This document shows, one piece after another, positions 54,438 to 63,161 of a DNA stretch of 64,000 nt. The notes under the pieces were generated by a model. It was not told where the DNA came from and did not search any database. It saw only the letters and a program-made list of their open reading frames with translations. The position numbers and the translations under genes were made by a program. Position 1 is the stretch's first letter; every line of letters starts with the position of its first letter. Source of the stretch: Microbacterium sp. C7(2022) (GTDB lineage: Bacteria > Actinomycetota > Actinomycetes > Actinomycetales > Microbacteriaceae); contig NZ_JAPEHV010000001.1 in NCBI RefSeq assembly GCF_028823665.1, forward strand, positions 124,001-188,000. The letters run 5' to 3'.

Positions 54438-54466
54438 GGGTAGAAGTCTAGTCAGACTGTCTACCC
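54438..54466 (-). promoter_or_regulatory. Putative vapBC operator
   Basis: GGGTAG (54438-54443) and CTACCC (54461-54466) flank imperfect inner arms AGTCTA/CAGACT. It lies immediately before the vapB start codon, so the mRNA has almost no leader. Confidence 0.55.
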
Positions 54467-54478
54467 TGTCTGCACCCG

Positions 54479-55846
54479 CTAGAACTCGGGGACGTCGTCG
54501 CCGGGGCGTGCGGTGGCCCGCGCGCGCACATCGTCGAGCGCACCGCGCAGGCGCACCGACCGGTTGTCGATGAGGTCGCGATAGCCGAGGCGTGCGGCTT
54601 CTGCGCGACGCTGAGCTGACTGGGTGACGGGTCGGATCTCGCCGGCGAGGCTCAGTTCGCCAATGGCGGCGATGTGCTTGGGTATCGACTCGTTGCGTAC
54701 GGCGCCGGCGACGGCGAGGGCGATCGCGAGGTCGGCCGCAGGCTCAGTGAAGCGCACACCACCGACGGTGGAAACGTAGACGTCCTGGTCGGACGTCTTG
54801 ATGCCGGCCTTCTTCTCGAGGACGGCGAGCACCATGGCGACGCGTGCGGAGTCAACGCCGTTCACGATGCGGCGCGGGTTGGGTGCGTTGGTGGCGATGG
54901 TGAGCGCCTGCACCTCGACCGGCAGTGCGCGCCGACCTTCCAGCGCGATCGCTACGCATGTGCCCGGTTCGTTGCTGCCATGCCCAAGGAACAGCGCACT
55001 TGGGTCGGGGACTTCGGCGATGCCGGCGCCGGTCATGTCGAAGCATCCGACTTCATCCGTCGGGCCGAATCGGTTCTTCAGCGCGCGCACGAACCGTAGG
55101 GATGTCTGCCGGTCGCCCTCGAAGTGGCAGACGACATCGACCAGGTGCTCGAGTACGCGCGGGCCCGCGATGGAGCCGTCTTTGGTGACATGCCCGACGA
55201 TGATCGTCGGCAGATTGCGCTCCTTGGCGACCCGGATGAGCGTTGCTGCGACCTCGCGCACCTGGGAGGGGTGCCCGGCCATGCCCTCGGACATGGCGGA
55301 CGAGACGGTCTGCACCGAGTCGACGATCAGCAGATCGGGCTGTACCTCGTCGACGTGGCCCAGGATCGTGGCGAGGTCGGTCTCGCTCGCGAGATACAGG
55401 CTGTCGTGCAGCGCGCCGGTGCGCTCGGCGCGCAAGCGCACTTGCGAGGTGGATTCTTCGGCGCTCGCGTAGAGCACGCGCAGACCGGCCTGGGCTGACT
55501 TGGCGGCGACTTCGAGCAGCAGCGTGGACTTTCCGACGCCGGGCTCGCCCGAGAGCAGAATCGCGGCGCCCGGCACGATGCCGCCGCCCAACACGCGGTC
55601 GAACTCGCCGACGCCCGTCGTCCCACGCGGGGTGTCGCTGGTGTCGATCGCGGTGATCGGACGTGCAGAACGCGCGGCGCCCGGTGCGACGGGGCTCACC
55701 GAGCGAACGATGCCGGTCTGCTCGGCGGCTTCGACGACGGTGCCCCATTGCTGGCATTCGCCGCAGCGCCCCACCCACTTGGGTGCCGTCCACCCGCACT
55801 CGGTGCACTTGTAGGCGGCAGTGGTCGTGGGTCGTCGGGTCGCCAT
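54479..55846 (-). CDS. radA: DNA repair protein RadA
   Basis: A 455-residue RecA-like ATPase that promotes branch migration in recombination. An N-terminal C4 zinc finger (CTECG and CGECQ within the first 35 residues) precedes Walker A GEPGVGKST, the RadA-specific KNRFGPTDEVG motif and a C-terminal Lon-protease-like domain (GVRFTEPAADLAIALA, GELSLAGEIRPV) with no proteolytic activity expected. It is divergent from the DoxX-like gene. Confidence 0.96.
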   Translation of the reverse strand: MATRRPTTTAAYKCTECGWTAPKWVGRCGECQQWGTVVEAAEQTGIVRSVSPVAPGAARSARPITAIDTSDTPRGTTGVGEFDRVLGGGIVPGAAILLSGEPGVGKSTLLLEVAAKSAQAGLRVLYASAEESTSQVRLRAERTGALHDSLYLASETDLATILGHVDEVQPDLLIVDSVQTVSSAMSEGMAGHPSQVREVAATLIRVAKERNLPTIIVGHVTKDGSIAGPRVLEHLVDVVCHFEGDRQTSLRFVRALKNRFGPTDEVGCFDMTGAGIAEVPDPSALFLGHGSNEPGTCVAIALEGRRALPVEVQALTIATNAPNPRRIVNGVDSARVAMVLAVLEKKAGIKTSDQDVYVSTVGGVRFTEPAADLAIALAVAGAVRNESIPKHIAAIGELSLAGEIRPVTQSAQRRAEAARLGYRDLIDNRSVRLRGALDDVRARATARPGDDVPEF

Positions 55847-55922
55847 GCGATCACTCTACGAGGCGCCACCGACATCGGCAGATCACACCCGTCGAAGCAC
55901 GAATGCCCTCAGACTGGAGGGC

Positions 55923-56399
55923 ATGGAAGCGATGCACCCCGACACGTGGCCGCGGCGCATTGCGCGCGGACTGCTCGGGGCGTTCCTCGCGTTCGCCGGC
56001 GCCGCGCATCTCACGTTTGCCCGCGAAGACTTCCGCGCGCAGGTGCCCCCGTGGCTGCCGCTCGATATCGATCTGGTGGTTGTGGCATCCGGAGTCGTCG
56101 AGATCGCGCTCGGGCTCGCGTTGCTCTTCCTTGGTCGCTGGCGCGTGCCGGTGGGGTGGATCGTCGCGCTGTTCTTTTTCGCGGTCTTCCCCGGCAATAT
56201 CGCCCAGTTCGTCGAAGCGCGCGATGCGTTCGGCCTGGACAGCGACCTGGCCCGCGGCATCCGGCTCCTTTTTCAGCCGTTACTGGTGGTGTGGGCGCTG
56301 TGGTCCACGGGGGCGTGGGCCGACTGGCGGGCGCGAAGAAGGGCGAGAGCGGGGGATGCCACTCCCGCGGCATCCCCCGACTCCCACACGTCGGAGTGA
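55923..56399 (+). CDS. DoxX-like membrane protein
   Basis: A 158-residue protein with four hydrophobic helices and a polar Ala/Arg-rich C-terminus; the arrangement matches DoxX/DUF4267-like membrane proteins of unknown function. The ATG at 55923 (MEAMHPDTW) is preceded by GGAGGGC; a second ATG lies three codons on. The 3' end carries an inverted GGATGCC pair. It is convergent with ldh, 7 bases apart. Confidence 0.75.
   Translation: MEAMHPDTWPRRIARGLLGAFLAFAGAAHLTFAREDFRAQVPPWLPLDIDLVVVASGVVEIALGLALLFLGRWRVPVGWIVALFFFAVFPGNIAQFVEARDAFGLDSDLARGIRLLFQPLLVVWALWSTGAWADWRARRRARAGDATPAASPDSHTSE
56351..56378. other. Inverted GGATGCC pair at the end of the DoxX-like gene
   Basis: GGGGGATGCC (56351-56360) and GGCATCCCCC (56369-56378) form a perfect 10-bp stem around loop ACTCCCGC, within the last codons. 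It may terminate transcription ahead of the convergent ldh gene. Confidence 0.7.
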
Positions 56400-56406
56400 G
56401 GCGGCG

Positions 56407-57357
56407 TCAGCGCAACGACGAAGCGACCTCGCGCAGGGCGTCGGCCGAGCGGTGGAACAGCTCGAGCTCGTTCGGGGCGAAGGCGGTCTCGCGGATCGGC
56501 ACTGCACCCTTCGCGCTCACGATCGACGGCACCGAGAGGGCGACGCCGTCGACTCCGTGGAAGTCGCTCAGCACCGGCGAGACCGGCATGACCGCGTGCT
56601 CGTCGCCGAGGATGGCCTCGATGATGCGCGCGCTCGAAAGGCCGATCGCGTAGTTCGTGGCGCCCTTCCCCTGGATGACCTTGTACGCGGCATCCCGAAC
56701 ATCGATCGCGATCTGGTCGAGCTCTTCGACGGTCATCTTGTCACCGCGCGGGGTGACCCAATCCAGGATCGGCACGGTGCCGATCGTGGCGGCCGACCAC
56801 AGCGGAAACTCGGTGTCGCCGTGCTCGCCGACGATGTATGCGTGCACCGACGAGGTCGACACTCCCGCGCGCTCGGCGAGCTTCCACCGCAGGCGCGACG
56901 TGTCGAGAACCGTTCCCGAGGCGAACAGGCGCTCGGGCGGCAGGCCGGTGTCTTCCTGCGCGAGCACCGTCAGCACGTCGCACGGGTTCGTCACGATGAC
57001 GTAAATCGCATTCGGGGCGGCCTCGAGCAGCTGCGGCATCATCTTCTTCATGATGCCGGCGTTGACTCCGGCGAGCTCGATGCGCGTCTGGCCGGGGTTC
57101 TGCTTCGCTCCCGCGGTGATCACGACGACGTGCGAGCCCTCGACGACCGACAGATCGCTGCCGCCGGTGATGCTGCTTGAGCCGGTGAACTGCGTGCCGT
57201 GGGCGAGGTCGAGAACTTCAGCTTCGACCTTCGCGGTGGCGATGTCGTACAGGGCGACGTGACGTGCAGACCCGCGGATGAGCGCGGCGTAGGCGACGGA
57301 AGAGCCGACGCTGCCCGCGCCGACGACGGTGACTTTGGAGTTCTCGATGACGGCCAT
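56407..57357 (-). CDS. ldh: L-lactate dehydrogenase
   Basis: A 316-residue NAD-dependent enzyme interconverting pyruvate and L-lactate. Motifs are GAGSVGSSVAYAALIRG (NAD binding), ITAGAKQNPGQTRIEL (substrate-loop Gln and Arg), VTNPCDVLT, and the catalytic GEHGDTEFPLWS. The Gln in the substrate loop favours lactate over malate. It is 12 bases downstream of the MFS exporter stop on the same strand. Confidence 0.95.
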   Translation of the reverse strand: MAVIENSKVTVVGAGSVGSSVAYAALIRGSARHVALYDIATAKVEAEVLDLAHGTQFTGSSSITGGSDLSVVEGSHVVVITAGAKQNPGQTRIELAGVNAGIMKKMMPQLLEAAPNAIYVIVTNPCDVLTVLAQEDTGLPPERLFASGTVLDTSRLRWKLAERAGVSTSSVHAYIVGEHGDTEFPLWSAATIGTVPILDWVTPRGDKMTVEELDQIAIDVRDAAYKVIQGKGATNYAIGLSSARIIEAILGDEHAVMPVSPVLSDFHGVDGVALSVPSIVSAKGAVPIRETAFAPNELELFHRSADALREVASSLR

Positions 57358-57369
57358 GCGGCCAGTCTG

Positions 57370-58806
57370 TCAGTCTCGGCGCGGCTCTCGCCAGAACGAG
57401 TCGTGCTCGGAGGGTGTCTGCGGGTTGCGGATGCCGATGAGTGACACCACGGCGCCGGCGAACATGAGCGCGGCGGTGGCGATCGCTGCGCGGTGGAATC
57501 CTTCGAGGTCGAGGGCCCCTCCGACGATGACGGCGAGGAGCGCGATCGTGAGGAGCCCGGCGACGCGAGAAACGGCGTTGTTGACCGCCGAGGCGATGCC
57601 GGATCGCTCCGGCTCGATCGCGCCGAGGATCGTCGACGTCAGGGGTGACACCGTGATCGCGAGGCCGAGCCCGGTCACGATCATGCTCGGCAACACCTGC
57701 CACCAGTAAGAGAAGTCGGATGCCACGGTCAGAAGCAACAGGGCACCCGCGCCCATCACGGCGGGGCCGAGGGCCATGAACAGGCGAGGTCCGAGTCGGC
57801 CGGCGAGCGCGCCGACGGGGGAGCTCAGCGCGATGAGGAGCACCGTGATCGGCAGGCTGGCGAGCCCCGCGAGGGTTGCGGACAGGCCCGCGGACTGTTG
57901 CAGATACACGGCGACGACGAATCCGTTGAGGGCGAGAGCGCCGTACACGAAGAGCGTCGCGATGTTGCCGGCCGAGAAGTTGCGTGACGCGAACATGTCC
58001 AGAGGCAAGATCGGGTGCGCCGCGGTGCGTTGACGCAGGAGGAAGAGGGCGAAGAGCACGAGGCCGGCGGCCAGCGGCATCCAGATCCCGATCGACGTCC
58101 ACCCGAGATTGGGCTGCTCGATGAGGGCGAAGACCAGGGCGCCGAGGCCGAAGGTGCACAGGGCTGCGCCGAGCCAGTCGATGCGGGCATCGGGATGCCG
58201 CGTGTCTCGCGCGCTCGTGCGGGTAAGCAGCCACAGGGTGAGCGCGATGGGGAGCACGTTGATGAGAAACGCGAGGCGCCACGAGGCGAGGTCGACGAAG
58301 GCTCCGCCGATGAGGGGGCCGGCGATCATGGCGGTGGTGGTCCAGGCCGTCCAGATGCCGATCGCGCGGGCCTGCGCGGCGCCACGGAACGTCGAGGTGA
58401 TGAGGGCCAGGGAACTCGGGACGAGGAACGCGCCGGCGGCGCCCTGCACCGCGCGGGCTGCGATCAGCACCTCGGCGGTCGGCGCGAGAGCAACGGCGAC
58501 GGATGCTACGCCGAACCCGATGAGTCCGACGCGCATCACGAGGATGCGCCCGTAGGCATCGCTCACCGAGCCTGCGACCAGGATGAGCGCGCCCAGGGTG
58601 ATGAGGTACGCGTCGACGACCCACTGCTGGGTGGCGAGTCCGCCACCGAGGTCGTCACGAATCGACGGGAGGGCGACGTTGACGACGGTGCCGTCGAGGA
58701 ACGCGACGAATGACGCGAGCACTGCGATTGTCAGCACGATACGTTGCTCGCGGCTCATGGGTCCGCTCGCGCGTTCGGGTCGCTGTGCGGGCGGGGTGTC
58801 GGTCAC
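57370..58806 (-). CDS. MFS drug exporter, DHA2 (14-helix) type
   Basis: A 478-residue membrane protein with about fourteen helices. Motif C-like and D1 patterns are visible early: FLDGTVVNVALPSIRDDLGGG and WVVDAYLITLGALILVAGSVSDAYGR. The GTG start (VTDTPPAQ) follows GGTGG; the frame stays open 22 codons further upstream but lacks a site. Such proteins expel toxic compounds or quaternary amines using the proton gradient. No regulator gene is adjacent. Confidence 0.9.
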   Translation of the reverse strand: MTDTPPAQRPERASGPMSREQRIVLTIAVLASFVAFLDGTVVNVALPSIRDDLGGGLATQQWVVDAYLITLGALILVAGSVSDAYGRILVMRVGLIGFGVASVAVALAPTAEVLIAARAVQGAAGAFLVPSSLALITSTFRGAAQARAIGIWTAWTTTAMIAGPLIGGAFVDLASWRLAFLINVLPIALTLWLLTRTSARDTRHPDARIDWLGAALCTFGLGALVFALIEQPNLGWTSIGIWMPLAAGLVLFALFLLRQRTAAHPILPLDMFASRNFSAGNIATLFVYGALALNGFVVAVYLQQSAGLSATLAGLASLPITVLLIALSSPVGALAGRLGPRLFMALGPAVMGAGALLLLTVASDFSYWWQVLPSMIVTGLGLAITVSPLTSTILGAIEPERSGIASAVNNAVSRVAGLLTIALLAVIVGGALDLEGFHRAAIATAALMFAGAVVSLIGIRNPQTPSEHDSFWREPRRD

Positions 58807-58849
58807 GATGCCACCGTATGCCCGTGCGCGGGTTTCGGGGCCGGGTGAG

Positions 58850-58876
58850 CCGGATGCCCGGATTCGCGGCATCCGG
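58850..58876. other. Inverted GGATGCC pair upstream of tRNA-Ser
   Basis: CCGGATGCC (58850-58858) and GGCATCCGG (58868-58876) form a perfect 9-bp stem with a 9-base loop, between the divergent exporter gene and the tRNA. It would lie in or near the promoters of both. Confidence 0.65.
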
Positions 58877-58899
58877 AATCGTGTCGTAAGCTAGTCGGC

Positions 58900-58989
58900 G
58901 GTGACGTGTCCGAGCGGCCGAAGGTGCAACACTCGAAATGTTGTGTAGGTTCACCCCTACCGTGGGTTCAAATCCCACCGTCACCGCCA
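58900..58989 (+). tRNA. tRNA-Ser (anticodon CGA), CCA encoded
   Basis: A class II tRNA with acceptor stem GGTGACG/CGTCACC, D-arm GTCCGAGCGGCCGAAGG, anticodon CGA in the loop CTCGAAA, a long variable arm (TGTAGGTTCACCCCTACC) and T-loop TTCAAAT. Discriminator G is followed by CCA in the DNA, unlike the three tRNAs at 26.3-26.6 kb. Confidence 0.97.
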
Positions 58990-58993
58990 TTTG

Positions 58994-59040
58994 AAACCCC
59001 CGCAGATCCCCTGAAGACATTGGGATCGCGGGGGTTTTGC
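58994..59040 (+). terminator. tRNA-Ser terminator
   Basis: AAACCCCCGC plus GATCCC pair with GGGATC plus GCGGGGGTTT (58994-59010 with 59022-59037), a 16-bp stem with one bulge, followed by TTTTGCTTTG. Confidence 0.93.
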
Positions 59041-59080
59041 TTTGCGCTGCGGGAAGCATCGTCGCCAGGGGGCGGTTCGG

Positions 59081-59138
59081 GAGCACGAAACCTGCGAGTG
59101 AGCATGCGATCTGATGCTCACTCGCAGGTTTTATGCTC
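59081..59138. repeat. Nested palindromic repeat, family A, copy 2
   Basis: Arms AACCTGCGAGTGAGCAT and ATGCTCACTCGCAGGTT pair perfectly over 17 bases around the centre GCGATCTG; the outer GAGCA/TGCTC also pair. It is the reverse complement of the copy at 26042-26111 apart from a few changes. Confidence 0.85.
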
Positions 59139-59140
59139 AC

Positions 59141-59176
59141 GAGGCCGGTGGCGAGGCCGGTGGTGAGGCCGGTCGG
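59141..59176. repeat. 12-bp tandem repeat next to palindrome A
   Basis: Three units of GAGGCCGGTGGC (the last two slightly changed) follow the palindrome at once, as the 24-bp array does at the other copy. Confidence 0.75.
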
Positions 59177-59271
59177 GTCATCCACCGTGGGGAGAAGGCT
59201 TGTGGGCGCGCGACGATCGATCAGAATTGAGCGGATGCCGCGGGAATGGCGCGCCGCCGAAGGGGAAATGC

Positions 59272-59919
59272 ATGGGCAGGGTGACACGACGCGGCCGCGT
59301 CGCGGCGGGCCTGCGCAGCGTTGCTGCGGTGGCTGTGGCGTCCGCGATTCTGGTGCTCGCCGGGTGCAGCGGCGCCAATGCGGGTTCGCGCGCCAGCGAC
59401 GATTTCGCTGAGTACATGGCCGGCGTTCCGGGCGTGATCGGTGTTGGCGGGTTCATCAGCAACAACCTGCCGTTCCTCGGCAGCGGTGACCTCACCGTTG
59501 ACCTCGACCCGAGTGCCGACGAAGCTACGATCGACGCGGCCGTGACACGCGCGGGGGAGTTCGAGCCGGGCATGGGAGTGGAGATCTACACGCTCACGAC
59601 TCTCATGCCGATCGACGACGAGACTGCCCCCGGGGCAGCGCTCAGCATCCAGCGACCCTGGAGCGACCCCGCTGAAGGCGTGGTCGCGCAGCTCGACGAC
59701 CTGAGAAGCATCGACGGCCTCGCCGAGTACATGGAGCAACGACAGCCGGAGTACGACGCCGAGACTGTACGGCCGACCGTCGAGGTCCTCATCGCCGAAG
59801 GCATAAATGACCCGTGCGCGGCGGTTACCGAAGTCCTGCGGGTGTCCCCGGCGGATGCGGAGTCGTTCGCGCCATGGCAGCGGATGGGTGACACGCGCCT
59901 CCCGCTGGAATGCCCATAG
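59272..59919 (+). CDS. Lipoprotein of unknown function
   Basis: A 215-residue exported protein with a basic start (GRVTRRGRVAAG), a hydrophobic core and the lipobox VLAGC (lipidated Cys near residue 31). The mature domain is alpha/beta with acidic patches and one Cys pair (NDPCAAV and PLECP). I do not recognise the family. The ATG is preceded by GAAGGGGA. Confidence 0.78.
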   Translation: MGRVTRRGRVAAGLRSVAAVAVASAILVLAGCSGANAGSRASDDFAEYMAGVPGVIGVGGFISNNLPFLGSGDLTVDLDPSADEATIDAAVTRAGEFEPGMGVEIYTLTTLMPIDDETAPGAALSIQRPWSDPAEGVVAQLDDLRSIDGLAEYMEQRQPEYDAETVRPTVEVLIAEGINDPCAAVTEVLRVSPADAESFAPWQRMGDTRLPLECP

Positions 59920-60046
59920 CGGTCGCAAGCCACAGGCCGCGTTGCGCCGCGGGCGCGGGTTCGGCCAGAGTTGTGCTCATGCATCGCTTCGCCGCGACCG
60001 TGACCGTCGCCCCGGTTTCTCGCGCAGTACAGATCGCTCCTGCTCG

Positions 60047-60718
60047 ATGAACGGGGTCATCGGCGACATTCTTCCGGTCGCACTGGGCGTCGCGGTCAGC
60101 CCCATCCCGATCATTGCGGCGATCCTCATGCTGCTCTCGCCGAAGGCGCGCGTGACCAGTGTCGGGTTCCTTCTCGGCTGGGTTGTCGGCATCGTGCTCG
60201 CCTCGACCATCTTCACCTTGCTCGCCTCGGTGCTGCCCTCGGGCGACGACGACGCCCCCACACCGATCAAGGGCATCATCCATCTCGTGCTCGGTGCGCT
60301 ACTGCTCGTGCTTGCCCTGCGCAATTGGCGCAAGCGCCCGGGTCCCGGGGAAGAGCCCGAGATGCCGAAGTGGATGCAAGCGATCGACAGCATGTCGTTC
60401 GCCGGCGCGGCGGGCCTGGGCGCACTGTTGTCGGGCGTCAACCCGAAGAACCTGCTGCTGTCGGCGAGCGCCGGCGTCACCATCGGGTCGGCGGCCCTCG
60501 GCACCGGTCTGACGATTGCGGCGATTGCGGTGTTCACGCTCATCGCGGCATCCACTGTCCTCGTGCCGGTGGTCGGCTACCTGCTCGCGGCCGATCGTCT
60601 GCGCGGTCCGCTCGACGCGCTGCGCGGCTGGCTCGCGCGCGAGAACGCGCTCATCATGGCGCTTCTGCTGCTCGTGCTTGGTGTGGTCCTCATCGGCAAG
60701 GGCATCGGAAGCTTCTAG
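60047..60718 (+). CDS. GAP-family membrane transporter (LysE-like fold)
   Basis: A 223-residue membrane protein with six helices. The first part, ILPVALGVAVSPIPIIAAILMLLSPKAR, and the helix-turn GVNPKNLLLSASAG are typical of the GAP/Sap group, named for a mycobacterial protein that helps export glycolipids. Substrate here is unknown; small solutes are equally possible. It is convergent with the glycosyltransferase gene. The frame stays open upstream but without membrane character. Confidence 0.82.
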   Translation: MNGVIGDILPVALGVAVSPIPIIAAILMLLSPKARVTSVGFLLGWVVGIVLASTIFTLLASVLPSGDDDAPTPIKGIIHLVLGALLLVLALRNWRKRPGPGEEPEMPKWMQAIDSMSFAGAAGLGALLSGVNPKNLLLSASAGVTIGSAALGTGLTIAAIAVFTLIAASTVLVPVVGYLLAADRLRGPLDALRGWLARENALIMALLLLVLGVVLIGKGIGSF

Positions 60719-60727
60719 CCCGCCGGC

Positions 60728-62014
60728 TCACCCGCGCTCTGCGATGACTCTCTCGATCTGCGCGATGGCGGCGCCGACCCCGTCCTCGGCAGTGAGCGCT
60801 TCTCCCACGCGGGCGGCAGTAGAGCGGATGCTGGTGCTCGTCGTTGCTTCGACGATCGCTGCGGCCAGTCGCTCAGCGGTCAGTTTCTTCTGGGGCACCG
60901 GGGTCGGTCCGGCGCCGAGGTCGGCGACCCGCGCTCCCCAGAAGAACTGGTCGACGATGAACGGGCACACCACCGTCGGGCGGCCTGCGCGCAGGCCCGC
61001 CGCGGTGGTGCCGGCGCCGCCGTGGTGCACCACGGCCGACACGCGAGGGAAGATCCAGTCGTGTGGCGCCTCTGAGATTGCGTGCACCGTGTCGGGGAGT
61101 TCGGCGGTGTCGAGCCCTCCCCATCCGGAAGCGAGGATGCCGCGCACGCCGGCCTGTTCCAACGCCGAGACCACCTCGCGCGTGATGCGGCGCGGGTCGC
61201 GCCCGGCCATGCTGCCGAAGCCGACGTAGACCGGCGGGTCGCCCGCGTCGAGAAAGTCGACGAGGTCGCTCGGCGGCGTCCAGTCGGCGGTCTCGTCGAG
61301 GAACCAGTAGCCCGACAGATGCGCGCTCTCGGGCCAGTCCGCGGGCCGTGGCATTACATGCTCACTCACGGCGTGCAGCACCTCGATGGGTGTGCCCTCC
61401 GGCATCCGAGTCATCATCGCGGCGCCCTTGAGAGGTGACAGCCCCAACTGTTCGACACGGAAGCGGTTCGCCATCTTCTCGTACTGCTTGTAGCCGAGGG
61501 ATACGAGCGAGTAGGTCATGCGGTTGTAGCCTCTGCCGAACGGCAGATGGGGCATCCCGATCACGGGAAAGTCGCCCGTGGGGACGACGACGGGCACCGG
61601 AAGCGCCTGGATCGCCGGTACTCCGAGGGCTTCCGCGACGTGCGGGCCAGCCAGCGCCTTGGGGTGATACATCACTAGCTCGGGCTGGGCCTGCTGTGCG
61701 GCACGCCAGATGTCGCCGAGCAACCGCTCGTTGATCGGGCCGGCTTCGCGGGCGAGCGCGAGATTCGTCTTGACCGTACCGATCAGCCCGCTGGACTCTT
61801 CCATGGCCGAGCGTCCGGCGTCCGAGTCGAGCAGCTGCAGGATCTCGTCGCTGAGGGGCTCGAACGCGATGCCGTGACTCGTCACGAAGTCGTGGAATCG
61901 CGCGCACGTCGCGATGACCGGCTCGTGGCCGGCTGCTTTCAGTCCCCGCGCCAGCGCAACATACGGCTGCACGTCGCCCCGAGAGCCGACGGTAGCGATC
62001 AGTATTCGCGTCAT
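60728..62014 (-). CDS. GT1-family glycosyltransferase (UGT/MGT type)
   Basis: A 428-residue GT-B enzyme. The N-terminal acceptor domain starts TRILIATVGSRGDVQPYVALARGL; the C-terminal donor domain has the GFGSMAGRDP loop and HHGGAGTTAAGLRAGRPTVVCPFIVDQFFW, which binds the UDP-sugar. Such enzymes glycosylate sterols, macrolides, carotenoids or flavonoids and are used for self-protection or detoxification. It overlaps the regulator gene by 4 bases, so it is likely induced by its own acceptor or an antibiotic. Confidence 0.92.
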   Translation of the reverse strand: MTRILIATVGSRGDVQPYVALARGLKAAGHEPVIATCARFHDFVTSHGIAFEPLSDEILQLLDSDAGRSAMEESSGLIGTVKTNLALAREAGPINERLLGDIWRAAQQAQPELVMYHPKALAGPHVAEALGVPAIQALPVPVVVPTGDFPVIGMPHLPFGRGYNRMTYSLVSLGYKQYEKMANRFRVEQLGLSPLKGAAMMTRMPEGTPIEVLHAVSEHVMPRPADWPESAHLSGYWFLDETADWTPPSDLVDFLDAGDPPVYVGFGSMAGRDPRRITREVVSALEQAGVRGILASGWGGLDTAELPDTVHAISEAPHDWIFPRVSAVVHHGGAGTTAAGLRAGRPTVVCPFIVDQFFWGARVADLGAGPTPVPQKKLTAERLAAAIVEATTSTSIRSTAARVGEALTAEDGVGAAIAQIERVIAERG

Positions 62015-62484
62015 GAGAGTTCCTTCGCAGTGGTGGATGCCGTCACCCGGGCGAACTCGTCGATCAGCGCGGGTATGCGCTGGATCATGAAGGCGTAGAA
62101 GTCGCGGCTGTGCCGTAGGCGCTGTGCGCGTGCAGGATCGTCCCCGACCAATTCGAGGCCGCGTTCGAGCACGCCCAGGAACGTCCGCATCTTTGCGGTC
62201 GGGTCGATCGCGCGGACGAAGGCGTCATCGTGGATTTCGTACGCGTGGCCGCGGCCCGCTGTGGGCACGCGGCGCACGAGGCCCGACTGCTCGAGCGCGC
62301 GCATTCCCGTTGACACCGATGCTTTCGAGAGGCCCACGGCTTCGCATAGCTGGGACGTGGTCTGGGCGCGGGGTTCGCAGATCAGTAACCAGCCGAGCAG
62401 CGTACCGAAAGACGGGGTCGTGCCCATGGCGGAGAGGGCGATGCCGACCTCGGCGGCATACTGCTTCGACGTGGACTCGTCCAT
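62011..62484 (-). CDS. MarR/GbsR-type transcriptional regulator
   Basis: A 157-residue winged-helix regulator. The DNA-binding part is TTSQLCEAVGLSKASVSTGMRALEQSGLVRRVPTAGRGHAYEI (about 40-85), with recognition helix SKASVSTGMRAL. The N- and C-terminal helices would form the dimer. It precedes the glycosyltransferase in the same operon. A perfect 15-base palindrome lies 23 bases upstream of its start codon, so it probably represses this operon and perhaps the divergent hydrolase gene. Confidence 0.9.
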   Translation of the reverse strand: MDESTSKQYAAEVGIALSAMGTTPSFGTLLGWLLICEPRAQTTSQLCEAVGLSKASVSTGMRALEQSGLVRRVPTAGRGHAYEIHDDAFVRAIDPTAKMRTFLGVLERGLELVGDDPARAQRLRHSRDFYAFMIQRIPALIDEFARVTASTTAKELS

Positions 62485-62501
62485 CCTGTTCTCCTTGTAC
62501 G

Positions 62502-62521
62502 TTCAGAACTTTCTGAAAGTT
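62502..62521. promoter_or_regulatory. Palindromic operator between the regulator and the hydrolase gene
   Basis: AACTTTC-T-GAAAGTT (62507-62521) is a perfect palindrome; TTCAG/CTGAA (62502-62506 and 62513-62517) overlaps it. The AT-rich site stands out from its surroundings and sits where promoters of both divergent genes should be. Confidence 0.75.
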
Positions 62522-62566
62522 ATCATCTCTTCCCGAGTGTCGCACCCCAGGGCTACTCTCGCTGGC

Positions 62567-63136
62567 ATGGCTGACATCCTGCTCTTCCACCACATCCAGG
62601 GACTCACTGCCGGTGTGCAGGAGTTTGCCGATGACCTGCGGCGAGCCGGGCACACCGTGCACGTACCCGACCTTTTCGACGGCCGCACCTTCGGCAGCAT
62701 TGAGGAGGGGTTCGCGTACGCACAGGATGCCGGGTTCGAGACGCTCCGCGAGCGCGGTGTCGCGGCCGCCGATGGGCTCGGCGCGGACCTCGTGTACACA
62801 GGCTTCTCGTTCGGCGTCATGATCGCCCAGCAGCTTGCACAGAACCGGCCGGGTGCGCGCGGCGCGCTCCTGCTGCACTCATGCATTCCCCTGGCAGAGT
62901 TCGGCGGAGTCTGGCCTGCGGAAGTGCCCGTGCAGATCCACGGGATGGAAGGCGACGAGTTCTTCGACGAGGATCTGCCTGCCGCGCGCGATCTCGTCGC
63001 CGTCGCCGCGGACGCCGAGCTGTTCGTGTACCCGGGCGATAAGCACCTCTTCACCGACTCATCGCTCGACGCGTACGACCCCGAGGCGGCCGCGCTGGTC
63101 CGCGAGCGCGTGCATGGCTTCCTGGGGCGGCTGTAG
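62567..63136 (+). CDS. Dienelactone hydrolase family protein
   Basis: A 189-residue alpha/beta hydrolase of the dienelactone-hydrolase family: ILLFHHIQGLTAGVQEFADDLRRAGHTV at the start, nucleophile elbow GFSFGV, and the late Asp and His in GMEGDEFFDEDL and YPGDKHLFTDSS. Classical members use Cys; here Ser takes the elbow position. The substrate is unknown. It is divergent from the MarR-type regulator and may belong to its regulon. Confidence 0.87.
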   Translation: MADILLFHHIQGLTAGVQEFADDLRRAGHTVHVPDLFDGRTFGSIEEGFAYAQDAGFETLRERGVAAADGLGADLVYTGFSFGVMIAQQLAQNRPGARGALLLHSCIPLAEFGGVWPAEVPVQIHGMEGDEFFDEDLPAARDLVAVAADAELFVYPGDKHLFTDSSLDAYDPEAAALVRERVHGFLGRL

Positions 63137-63161
63137 TCCCGCAGGGTGACACCATGGAGGG

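Larger units (their letters stand above)
59041..59271. other. Gap with palindromic element and tandem repeats
   Basis: No gene was found. A family A palindrome (59081-59138) and a 12-bp tandem repeat (59141-59176) lie here, then about 95 bases that should carry the lipoprotein promoter. Confidence 0.65.
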
